Assembly (NCBI GenBank): GCA_900541585.1
Contig: UQKD01000032.1
Coordinates: forward strand, 1-22,490
Length of the DNA stretch: 22,490 nucleotides
Direction: 5' to 3'
Source: an uncultured Alistipes sp.
GTDB taxonomy: Bacteria; Bacteroidota; Bacteroidia; Bacteroidales; Rikenellaceae
Under the pieces are notes generated by a model. It did not search any database. It had not been told where the DNA came from and saw nothing but the letters and a program-made list of their open reading frames with translations. Position numbers and translations under genes: made by a program. Shown here in pieces: positions 1 to 6,618 of this stretch (position 1 is its first letter; each line of letters starts with the position of its first letter).

Positions 1-40
1 ATACTCAAATAAACATAGGCATTGGATACCTTCCCTCTTA

Positions 41-82
41 TGCGCACTTAATTTTACTTTTATTATGGAACTAAGTGCGTAT
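41..82. repeat. Left copy of dyad site flanking the helicase gene
   Basis: The site consists of TGCGCACTTA (41-50), a 21-nt AT-rich spacer (51-71) and TAAGTGCGTAT (72-82). The second arm runs into the stop codon of the helicase-like gene. The same arrangement with the same 21-nt spacer, in opposite orientation, lies at 2282-2323. It could fold as a hairpin beyond the gene end, but it has no U-tract on the minus strand, so a simple terminator explains it poorly. Confidence 0.7.
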
Positions 83-2283
83 CAAATTTCCAATAGACTT
101 TGTAATGATACATTCCGCCCAATCCGATTAAGTGGTTCCAGTTCTCCCGTTATCTGGGTGTTCTGATAACTTTGTAACTTGAAAATTGTTTCTCCATTTG
201 AATTTTTACCTCGTGTAACATTACATAACTGACCCAATAATTTAATCGGTGTCACATCGCTCGTAATTTCCTTATTTAAATGATATCGAACCAAACCTCG
301 GATTTTAGACAAACAATCATTCTGGGAATAAATCTGATTAAGGGCAAATTCTCGCTTTACCCCCATTTTAAATGGATGTTCCTCCTCCAAAGCCCAAAAG
401 ATAACCCCATTACTAAAACCTTTAAACCAAGTTGCATTGCTGGAATTTTCTTGTTGGAGAATTTCCACTAATATTTCAAACGGCACATACATCTGTAATT
501 TCTCAAATCGTTCTAAAAACCGTTTTTCTTCTCTTGAAGCCTGTCTTCTAAGTGGTGTCAGAATCATTGGATTAACCGAACCATTCACCGCCAATTCCCG
601 GAGTCTCCCTACAAGGGCACTAACAGCCTGCTCTTGAATTGCATCCAGTTCTTCATTAACTGCATTTTCGATTTGTCTTTGCTCGTCATTCTTTTCTTCA
701 AGCTCGGCTTGACCGATTGATGCTTCACAAGACGTCAATAGAGCCTGTTGTACATGAGATACAGAACGGTACATTTCAGTCCGAAGAGTCAACCCCTCAC
801 GGATAGCATCTATATTGAAATAAGAAATTTCACACACACCATCTTTATTCAAACGAATATAAGAAACCGGATCACTATCACAGTAAGCGGTTGCCGAATC
901 TTTGACTATATGTCCTTTCAGATTTCTAATAGCCACATCCGTCACCATATTTCCATGACGAGCCATAACTACCCCGGCTTGATTGGCTAAATTACACATA
1001 TCACCAGCATAGGCCATCAGATGACCTATTTTTTCATCTACATTTATCTCCTCAAAGTCACTGCGTACATTATAGTAAATCTGCTCGCTCAATAATCCCG
1101 GTCTACATCGTCCTGCAATTTGTTGTAATCTGTTAGGAGACAACATCGTATAGAGATAGGCAGTATTCGATACGGAAATTAAATGAAATCTATCAGCTAT
1201 GTCAATCCCGACAAAAAATGTACAGGTTATAAAGGTAATCTGTTTGGAAAGATGCCCGTCCTCCAATTCCGTATAAAAATCACCCGCACGTTCTTTGCTC
1301 TGAGGACTACATAATATGGCACAGCGCTGTTGCAGGTCCGGAGATAATAAGCCTATTATCTGGCGAATCTGCTGCAATTTGTTGTATGCAACGACTATCT
1401 TTTCCTCCGGATGTTCCGTCAGCAGTTTTGTGATATGCTTGGTAACCGAGCCATTGAGATTTTTGGAATAGGTCAATGTTACAGCTCGTTTCCTCTGAAT
1501 GGAATAATTGATATTGATAACCGGCTCCTCTTGAATTTTCGGATGAGAGAAAGGCCGAATTGTCGCAGATACAAGACACCTCTGCGTAGCAGGGAATTCA
1601 AAGTAATAGTCTATGACATTCTCCAAACTCGGTCTAAATACACTATCCGACTGATAAATATCAATTTCATCCACCATCAGGAACCATTCAGCAATCGTAA
1701 TATGCCTGAGAACCTTGTACAGACTATCTGCGACAACCAAAATCTTCTTGAAAGGAACCGAGGAATTTATATATGCAGAAATATCATCATCCGACGGAGC
1801 TCTCACAGACTCCATATCACTACCTACATATAAAAAGCGGCTGACTCCTGTTTCCAAATCAATCCCTGTTTTGTACTTTTCATAAGCCAAGGCTTTTGTC
1901 GGAACAACAATGATACTGTTACGCTCACATCGAAGTTCCAAAGTAGTAGCTCCGATTCCCGTTACATTCTTTTTCACCACTCCGTAGGGCGTTGTATAGA
2001 AAATATCGCTTAGCTTTTTACCCTCTTCCAAAATGGTAATATCGACACATTCAACCGTCCCTCCGATTTTACCGTCTACCCATCTGACAGAGGGTTTCAA
2101 CAAATCCCCGTTCTTGATTTCCGCATTTTGAGCAGATTGCAGAAAATGCTCTTCTCCAAAAGAGGCCCAAAGCAACTCATATCGTCCCTGTGAAAAGATA
2201 GAACTCGAATTATAATATGATTCTTCGAACTCTTTACGACACAACTCGTCCATTTCATACACTTCACGTTCCATATCAGTCAT
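82..2283 (-). CDS. Superfamily-2 helicase-like protein with lysine-less Walker A, mobile-element gene
   Basis: This 733-residue protein carries helicase core motifs in the expected order, numbered from the ATG at 2283. They are GIGATT (109-114) at the Walker A position, VPTKALAY (127-134, motif Ia), VDEID (204-208, DExD-type motif II), SATIRP (239-244, motif III), TFFVGID (355-361, motif V) and QIAGRCR (388-394, motif VI). The Walker A lysine is replaced by alanine, so ordinary ATP hydrolysis is uncertain. Residues beyond about 400 match no domain I recognise and include a charged, probably helical segment near 530-570. The frame is open to a GTG at 2289, but that codon lies inside the dyad-site arm, so the ATG is preferred. 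No Shine-Dalgarno sequence is visible. Base composition is AT-rich like the neighbouring recombinase and unlike the chromosome beyond 3.8 kb. A role in element replication or defence is possible, but I see no evidence for either. Confidence 0.75.
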   Translation of the reverse strand: MTDMEREVYEMDELCRKEFEESYYNSSSIFSQGRYELLWASFGEEHFLQSAQNAEIKNGDLLKPSVRWVDGKIGGTVECVDITILEEGKKLSDIFYTTPYGVVKKNVTGIGATTLELRCERNSIIVVPTKALAYEKYKTGIDLETGVSRFLYVGSDMESVRAPSDDDISAYINSSVPFKKILVVADSLYKVLRHITIAEWFLMVDEIDIYQSDSVFRPSLENVIDYYFEFPATQRCLVSATIRPFSHPKIQEEPVININYSIQRKRAVTLTYSKNLNGSVTKHITKLLTEHPEEKIVVAYNKLQQIRQIIGLLSPDLQQRCAILCSPQSKERAGDFYTELEDGHLSKQITFITCTFFVGIDIADRFHLISVSNTAYLYTMLSPNRLQQIAGRCRPGLLSEQIYYNVRSDFEEINVDEKIGHLMAYAGDMCNLANQAGVVMARHGNMVTDVAIRNLKGHIVKDSATAYCDSDPVSYIRLNKDGVCEISYFNIDAIREGLTLRTEMYRSVSHVQQALLTSCEASIGQAELEEKNDEQRQIENAVNEELDAIQEQAVSALVGRLRELAVNGSVNPMILTPLRRQASREEKRFLERFEKLQMYVPFEILVEILQQENSSNATWFKGFSNGVIFWALEEEHPFKMGVKREFALNQIYSQNDCLSKIRGLVRYHLNKEITSDVTPIKLLGQLCNVTRGKNSNGETIFKLQSYQNTQITGELEPLNRIGRNVSLQSLLEI

Positions 2284-2323
2284 ACGCACTTAGTTTATAT
2301 ATTATAACCAAAGTAAGTGCGCA
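2282..2323. repeat. Right copy of dyad site flanking the helicase gene
   Basis: The site consists of ATACGCACTTA (2282-2292), a 21-nt AT-rich spacer (2293-2313) and TAAGTGCGCA (2314-2323). It is the inverted counterpart of 41-82. The inner arms agree over 14 bp (69-82 with 2282-2295) and the outer arms over 10 bp (41-50 with 2314-2323). It covers the start codon of the helicase gene and, on the minus strand, contains a TATAATATATA-like stretch that might serve as its promoter. Confidence 0.7.
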
Positions 2324-2364
2324 GGAAAAAGCCTGCACACCTACCAAAGTTACAAAAATATCCC

Positions 2365-3291
2365 TCAGTTTTTTCCCTGTAGGCGCTTTTCCAGCAAATT
2401 CATGTGGTTACTGATATTCCGATTTACAACTTGAGCATAGGATTTCTGCGTAACAGCAATATCCGAATGTCCCAACAACATACTAACCACCTCTATTGGA
2501 ACATCGTGGTACAATAGCACCGTCGATGCAAAGGTCTTTCGGGCGGTATGATGCGTCAGTTTTTTATGAATTCCGACAATCTCTGCAATCTCTTTCAAAT
2601 ATGAATTAATCTTCTGGTTGCTGATTCTCGGCAGAACATAGCCATCATTTGCCCTTGACTTCGCCAAAATACCAATCAATTTTTCAGCCTGCGGTAATAA
2701 TGGGACGGAAAACTCCCTATCGGTTTTCTGTCGGATAAGTGTTATCCAGTTCCTACCGTCAAATCCTCGGGATATATGGTCATGCCGTAAATTGACGGCT
2801 TCATTGTAAGCCAACCCCGTGTACACTGAAAACAGGTAAATATTTTTCACCTGTTCCAGACGCTCCTGCGAAAAATGATAGCCCTCCAACTTGTCTAATT
2901 CTTCCTGCGTCAGAAAAACCAACTGTTTTCTCTCTTTGAGCGGTTTGTAATCCACAAACGGGTCACGCTGAATATAGTTGCACCTCAGGGCATAAGTTAT
3001 CATCTGCCTCAGTCTTTGGATAATCTTATTAATCGTGATTGGCTTCAATCCCCGTTCCAATAAGAATTCTTCGTACTGCTTGATAAAAGCATATCCTAAC
3101 TGTTTCAGCGGAATATCTTTCACCCCGAATCGTTCTGCCACATACTCCTGTACATGCGCATATACCTCCTTGAATTTCTTCAACGTAGCAGGAGTATATT
3201 CTTTTCCAACCAAGGCCTCCATTTTTCGCAGACGCTCTTTATAGATTTCAAAAAGTGTATGTTCTGTACTCTTAGTTTCTATAACGAGCAT
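2365..3291 (-). CDS. Tyrosine recombinase/integrase, core-binding and catalytic part (frame-split)
   Basis: The 308 residues cover a SAM-like core-binding domain (about 10-105) and a phage-integrase catalytic domain (about 125-300). The HxxR box is at 248-251, the LGH box ends at His275 and the nucleophile Tyr285 sits in SYAQV. The first catalytic arginine is replaced by Ala161 in TGLAYNEA, a substitution I recall as common in Bacteroidetes conjugative-transposon integrases. The protein lacks the N-terminal arm-binding domain, which is encoded in a different frame just upstream (3272-3577). The two frames overlap by 20 bp and together make about 400 residues, the usual size of this family. 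This is therefore probably one gene disrupted by a single-base shift. The ATG at 3291 may not be a natural start. Confidence 0.85.
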   Translation of the reverse strand: MLVIETKSTEHTLFEIYKERLRKMEALVGKEYTPATLKKFKEVYAHVQEYVAERFGVKDIPLKQLGYAFIKQYEEFLLERGLKPITINKIIQRLRQMITYALRCNYIQRDPFVDYKPLKERKQLVFLTQEELDKLEGYHFSQERLEQVKNIYLFSVYTGLAYNEAVNLRHDHISRGFDGRNWITLIRQKTDREFSVPLLPQAEKLIGILAKSRANDGYVLPRISNQKINSYLKEIAEIVGIHKKLTHHTARKTFASTVLLYHDVPIEVVSMLLGHSDIAVTQKSYAQVVNRNISNHMNLLEKRLQGKN

Positions 3292-3577
3292 AAATTTCCT
3301 CTATGGAAATTGTACCCCCCTCGTCATACAGTTGCTTTTCTATGCGAATCAACTCCGAATAAATCTCTTGTAACTGCCTGTTAAGCAACTGTATTTCTAT
3401 CGAATAACCTTTGGCCCTCTGAGATTCGACATCCCACAGTTCAGGTGTTAGATTTAACCCCGTAGAAAACTGCTGTTTCTTGGAAGCCAGTACGATGCGA
3501 CAATAAATAGGGGCCTCTCCTCTGGAATTTCGTTTGTAGAGATAATGAAAAAAAGTAATTTTGAGTTTGCTGACCAT
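3272..3577 (-). CDS. Tyrosine recombinase N-terminal arm-DNA-binding domain (frame-split fragment)
   Basis: This 101-residue product matches the N-terminal arm-binding domain of Bacteroidetes tyrosine recombinases. It shows a basic opening strand, then APIYCRIVLASKKQQFSTGL and an LTPELWD motif, followed by a helix that normally leads into the core-binding domain. It stops at TAA (3272-3274), while the rest of the integrase continues in the +1 frame from inside this overlap. The downstream frame has its own TAG a few codons earlier, so the shift must lie in the roughly 26 bp between the two stops. Mutation, sequencing error or genuine frameshifting could each explain it. Mutation or error is simplest, because no classical slippery site is seen. 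Confidence 0.75.
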   Translation of the reverse strand: MVSKLKITFFHYLYKRNSRGEAPIYCRIVLASKKQQFSTGLNLTPELWDVESQRAKGYSIEIQLLNRQLQEIYSELIRIEKQLYDEGGTISIEEIYARYRN

Positions 3578-3633
3578 AAAAAATCAGTTTAGTAAATCCG
3601 AACAAACTCATTGAAATACAGAATTTTATTACA

Positions 3634-3685
3634 TTTTGAATACTATCGGCGGACTCGAACCATAGTATTCAAAAAAGTATTCAAA
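3634..3685. repeat. 13-bp inverted repeat enclosing a tRNA T-loop core, with repeated arm motif
   Basis: TTTTGAATACTAT (3634-3646) and ATAGTATTCAAAA (3662-3674) are perfect inverted repeats around a 15-nt centre. The centre contains GGACTCGAACC (3651-3661), identical to the T-loop region of the nearby tRNA-Met (3829-3839). AGTATTCAAA occurs again as a direct repeat at 3664-3673 and 3676-3685. This fits a recombinase core plus arm sites, or a remnant attachment site. Confidence 0.55.
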
Positions 3686-3778
3686 TCCCGGCTGTCATTC
3701 TTCTATATCGAGAATATCAAATCAGCAGGTAGCACAAGACACAAGCTGATTATCAGAGTGTTACCTCAAAATTCAAAA

Positions 3779-3815
3779 TAAAAAAAGAGACCAATTTTTT
3801 CAATTTGACCTCTTT
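3779..3815 (-). terminator. Probable intrinsic terminator of the tRNA-Met gene
   Basis: On the minus strand, AAAGAG (3815-3810) can pair with CTCTTT (3789-3784), with extra imperfect pairing inside through the AATT segments. A run of seven T residues follows. It begins three bases after the mature tRNA 3' end. Confidence 0.6.
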
Positions 3816-3817
3816 AG

Positions 3818-3890
3818 TAGCGGGAGGAGGACTCGAACCTCCGACCTTCGGGTTATGAGCCCGACGAGCTGCCAACTGCTCCATCCCGCG
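3818..3890 (-). tRNA. Initiator tRNA-Met (CAT)
   Basis: The minus-strand sequence folds as a complete 73-nt cloverleaf with anticodon CAT (3855-3857). The acceptor stem starts CGCGGGA and its first base does not pair with position 72. The anticodon stem ends in GGG/CCC around the loop. Both features mark initiator rather than elongator tRNA-Met. The T arm is GGAGG-TTCGAGT-CCTCC, and CCA is not encoded. The mobile element lies immediately beyond its 3' end, which is typical for tRNA-targeting integrases. Confidence 0.92.
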
Positions 3891-3927
3891 ATATGTCTTC
3901 AGATAGGATCTATCGCTTTTGCGTGTG

Positions 3928-3959
3928 CAAAGATAAGACAAAAATCCGGATTGTGCAAA
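3928..3959 (-). promoter_or_regulatory. Bacteroidetes-type promoter for tRNA-Met
   Basis: On the minus strand, TTTG (3959-3956), a 20-nt spacer and TATCTTTG (3935-3928) match the Bacteroidetes primary-sigma consensus TTTG / TAnnTTTG. The -7 box ends 38 bp before the tRNA 5' end. Confidence 0.7.
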
Positions 3960-4020
3960 TATTTTCGCACACTATTCATCCGCACACCCCTTACCAGGCT
4001 CGCTATCAGCAACAAAAAAA

Positions 4021-4494
4021 TTACTTTTTATATTTCTCGCACGTCATCTCCATCCGGAACTTCTGATACTCATCCCCGGAAACGAAGCCGCTGCTATTAA
4101 AAATATATTCGCCGCCCGGCGAGGCGATACGCATCCGTTCATCGTCGTTTTCGACAAACGTCAGTTCCCGAATCTCCAGTTCGACCGGTTCCACACGGTT
4201 TCCATATCGCACATCCATCCGTAGCCGGCCCGCTTCGAGCCGTATTTCGCCATCTATTTGGGACCCTTTAACCATACTTCGGAACCCGACATAAGCAACC
4301 CCGATTCCGATGGCCAAAGACGACATGAACGCATACAAACGTATCTCCGGCGGCAAAAGGCCGAAAAAGCCACGGGAAGAATCGCCCTGAAAATAATCGA
4401 CCGCCAGATACAGCGACCACGAAGCCGGTATCCCGAAGAAAATCAGATTAGTCATCAACTTCTGATTGCGCCTTCCGTATTTATACTGTCCCAT
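4021..4494 (-). CDS. Small membrane protein, last gene of the Hdr-like operon
   Basis: This 157-residue protein is of no family I recognise. It opens with a basic cytoplasmic stretch (GQYKYGRRNQK), then two likely membrane helices at about 14-34 and 52-74 joined by a short loop. A soluble tail of about 80 residues follows, rich in beta-type alternation (RLEAGRLRMDVRYGN) and resembling a small PH-like fold. The frame is also open to a TTG at 4500, but the ATG at 4494 sits 2 bp after the stop of the preceding gene, matching the spacing elsewhere in this operon. Its position suggests an accessory or assembly factor for the membrane Hdr-like complex; that is inference only. GC is somewhat lower than in its neighbours. 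Confidence 0.7.
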   Translation of the reverse strand: MGQYKYGRRNQKLMTNLIFFGIPASWSLYLAVDYFQGDSSRGFFGLLPPEIRLYAFMSSLAIGIGVAYVGFRSMVKGSQIDGEIRLEAGRLRMDVRYGNRVEPVELEIRELTFVENDDERMRIASPGGEYIFNSSGFVSGDEYQKFRMEMTCEKYKK

Positions 4495-4496
4495 AA

Positions 4497-6278
4497 TCAA
4501 TGAATATTAGCGGCCACGATCTCCGCCAGGTCGCGGATTTCACCTTTCGTTCCGCGGCCGAGGGCCTTTTTGCAAAGCGGACAGGCCGTGACGATCACTT
4601 CGGCGCCCGTGGCGTCGAGTTCCGCTGCGACCGACTGCGCGATCCGTACCTGCTGACCGTCGGAAATCGCCGTATTGGCCACCGAGGAGCCGCAGCAGAG
4701 GGCGTTCTCGCGCGTCGAGGCAGGTTCCAGCAGCTCGCCCACGGCTTCGATCACCGCCCGCGGCTCGTCGTAGATGCCGCTCCCGCGCCCCAACTCGCAA
4801 GGGTCGTGGTAGGTGAAACGCGTCTCTCCGCGCTCCGGCGCGAGGCGTCCGGCACGAATCAGCCGCAGGATATATTCCGAATGGTGCAGCACCTCGATCC
4901 CCGGCAGGTCGTAATCCTCGCGGAACACCTTGAGGCAGATCGGGCACGAAGTCACCAACGTCGTGATGCCGTGCCGGCGGAACAACTCCTCGTTGTAACG
5001 CATCATCCTGTGCGCCGAATCGGTCTCGCCCGCCAGTTTGAGCGGACGGCCGCAGCAGACGCCTCCTTCGCGGTCGGCCCACCAGACCTCCTCGCCCGCA
5101 GCGCCGAAAATCGCCGACATCGCCGACATCGTGCGCGGCGTCAGCAGGGTCATGCATCCCGCGAAGTAACCCACCTTGCCCTCACCCGCGGAACGGTCCA
5201 GCCCCTTGAAATAGCCGTAGCGGCGTTCGTCGGGGACGTTGCGCATCTTGTCGCGCGAGTTGACGCGGAGCGTATTGAGGTCGATGCCGACGGGACATTT
5301 CTCGGCACAGCGGCCGCACATCAGGCAGTTGTCGGCCGTCTGGAGACGCAGCATCCGGTAACGGCGGTCGCGCAGGAAATAGACCGACTGCACGTCGTCA
5401 ACACCCAACACGCTCTGCAACTGGCAGGGGTCGATGCAGATGCCGCAGCGCGAGCATGCCTCGACCTGGAAATTATCGAAAGAGGACTCCTTTTCGCCCG
5501 AGCGCAGGTTGTAATGACGCAGGAAGATGAGAGGAATCTCCGTAAAAATGTGCATGTAACGCGAGAACGGCAGCGCCACGAAGAACACCCCGAGGCACGA
5601 GGAGTAGAACCACCATGCCGCGGTTTCGAGGTTCATCAGCGGCATCATGCCGATATGTGCGGACATCCACGCCCCGAGGCTTCCGGTGAGGAATCCCCCG
5701 CCGCCGTAAAGCGCGCACGTGGCGCTTTCGGCCACCAGGCGCGCCGGGAATACGAACCACAACGCCGACAAGGCCACCCGGTCGCCCGGGACGTGCTTCG
5801 TCGTGCGGCGCATGCCCATCGCCCGGGAGTAGAGACGCTTTCCCCAGGCCAGCGCCACGCCCGAAAGGACGAACAGCAGCAGCAGGTCCATCGTGAAATC
5901 GAAGAGGGGCTTGTGCTCCAGCCCCGTGGCGAAATACTTGAAAAAGACGTGCCCCTGCAACGGTACGTAGCGGAACCCGAGATAGGAGACGGTCTCGATC
6001 CACCCCACGGCGATCAGCAGGAACCAGCCGAAAGCCAGCGACATGTGCATGTACCCCAACAGGGGGTTGACCTTGAAGATGCGGCGGTGCAGCAACGACT
6101 CGCTCACCACCTCCCACGCCGCCCCGAAGGTGCGGCGCGTCGGCAGTCCGGACAGAATCCGTTTCTTATCGGCGCGGGGCAGGCGGTAGAGCCACGTCCC
6201 CCACTTCCAGGCCAGGACAGCAAACATCACCGCGGCGCCGATGATGAACGGCAGACAGAATGGTGCGTAGAAAGTCAT
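4497..6278 (-). CDS. Membrane cytochrome-like/HdrD-like fused Fe-S oxidoreductase
   Basis: The 593 residues split into three parts. First is an N-terminal membrane domain (about 5-255) with several helices and histidines such as His78 and His110, resembling the NarI/HdrE b-haem family. Second is a 2x[4Fe-4S] ferredoxin domain with Cys275, 278, 281, 285 and Cys318, 321, 324, 328. Third are two cysteine-rich CCG domains: Cys375, CC408-409, Cys445/448, and Cys494, CC528-529, Cys566/569. This is the layout of HdrE plus HdrD (or DsrM plus DsrK) in one chain. HdrD-type CCG domains bind noncubane Fe-S clusters that reduce disulfides. The membrane half suggests electron exchange with menaquinone. It starts 2 bp after the HdrC-like gene. 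The actual substrate is not predictable. Confidence 0.88.
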   Translation of the reverse strand: MTFYAPFCLPFIIGAAVMFAVLAWKWGTWLYRLPRADKKRILSGLPTRRTFGAAWEVVSESLLHRRIFKVNPLLGYMHMSLAFGWFLLIAVGWIETVSYLGFRYVPLQGHVFFKYFATGLEHKPLFDFTMDLLLLFVLSGVALAWGKRLYSRAMGMRRTTKHVPGDRVALSALWFVFPARLVAESATCALYGGGGFLTGSLGAWMSAHIGMMPLMNLETAAWWFYSSCLGVFFVALPFSRYMHIFTEIPLIFLRHYNLRSGEKESSFDNFQVEACSRCGICIDPCQLQSVLGVDDVQSVYFLRDRRYRMLRLQTADNCLMCGRCAEKCPVGIDLNTLRVNSRDKMRNVPDERRYGYFKGLDRSAGEGKVGYFAGCMTLLTPRTMSAMSAIFGAAGEEVWWADREGGVCCGRPLKLAGETDSAHRMMRYNEELFRRHGITTLVTSCPICLKVFREDYDLPGIEVLHHSEYILRLIRAGRLAPERGETRFTYHDPCELGRGSGIYDEPRAVIEAVGELLEPASTRENALCCGSSVANTAISDGQQVRIAQSVAAELDATGAEVIVTACPLCKKALGRGTKGEIRDLAEIVAANIH

Positions 6279-6280
6279 CG

Positions 6281-6616
6281 TCAGAAATCCCCCAGTTTAC
6301 GTTTGATAAGCATTACCACGCCGCGCGTATTGATGCCGCGCGGGCATACCAGCCGGCATTTGCCGCACAGCATGCACTTGTTCATCTCCTCGTAGGCCCC
6401 CTGGTATTCGCCGCGGCGCACCAGCGTGTGAACCTTGCGGAAGTTGAACTCCGTGAGGTTGCCCGCCGTACAGACCGCCGTGCAGGCCCCGCACCCGATG
6501 CAGGTCTGCAACTCGGGCATCTCGCGCAGGATCTCGTCGCTCTTGCGCAGGTTGTTGCGGTCGATGTCGATGGCCCGGGGCTTCGAAATGGTGTATCCGA
6601 AATTGATCGCCGCCAT
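6281..6616 (-). CDS. HdrC-like 2x[4Fe-4S] ferredoxin subunit
   Basis: This 111-residue soluble protein is dominated by two classical cluster motifs: Cys39, 42, 45, 49 (CIGCGACTAVC) and Cys81, 84, 87, 91 (CMLCGKCRLVC). They are separated by a helical linker, as in the HdrC subunit of heterodisulfide reductase. It probably passes electrons between the HdrA-like flavoprotein and the membrane subunit encoded next to it. The ATG at 6616 lies 2 bp after the HdrA-like stop. A longer in-frame reading upstream is only a shadow of the HdrA-like gene. Confidence 0.88.
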   Translation of the reverse strand: MAAINFGYTISKPRAIDIDRNNLRKSDEILREMPELQTCIGCGACTAVCTAGNLTEFNFRKVHTLVRRGEYQGAYEEMNKCMLCGKCRLVCPRGINTRGVVMLIKRKLGDF

Positions 6617-6618
6617 TG

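Larger units (their letters stand above)
3578..3817. other. Element end between integrase and tRNA gene; no gene seen
   Basis: This 240-bp AT-rich stretch separates the integrase start from the 3' end of tRNA-Met. It contains the 13-bp inverted repeat with a T-loop-like core, repeated AGTATTCAAA motifs and the probable tRNA terminator. Its position beside int is where an attachment site with integrase arm-binding sites would be expected. That role is an inference. Confidence 0.5.

Noticed and set aside
3272..3291. Programmed +1 frameshift producing full-length integrase
   Set aside because: No recognised slippery codon with an upstream stimulator is visible. A single-base mutation or error is the simpler explanation, so it is listed only as a possibility.
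3647..3661. Possible second tRNA gene fragment
   Set aside because: Only the T-loop consensus is present. No anticodon arm, D arm or acceptor stem can be folded around it.
4500..6395. Long plus-strand open frame opposite the HdrE-HdrD-like gene
   Set aside because: It is a GC-rich antisense shadow, Arg/His/Ala-rich without any recognisable motif, while the minus strand has complete cluster motifs.
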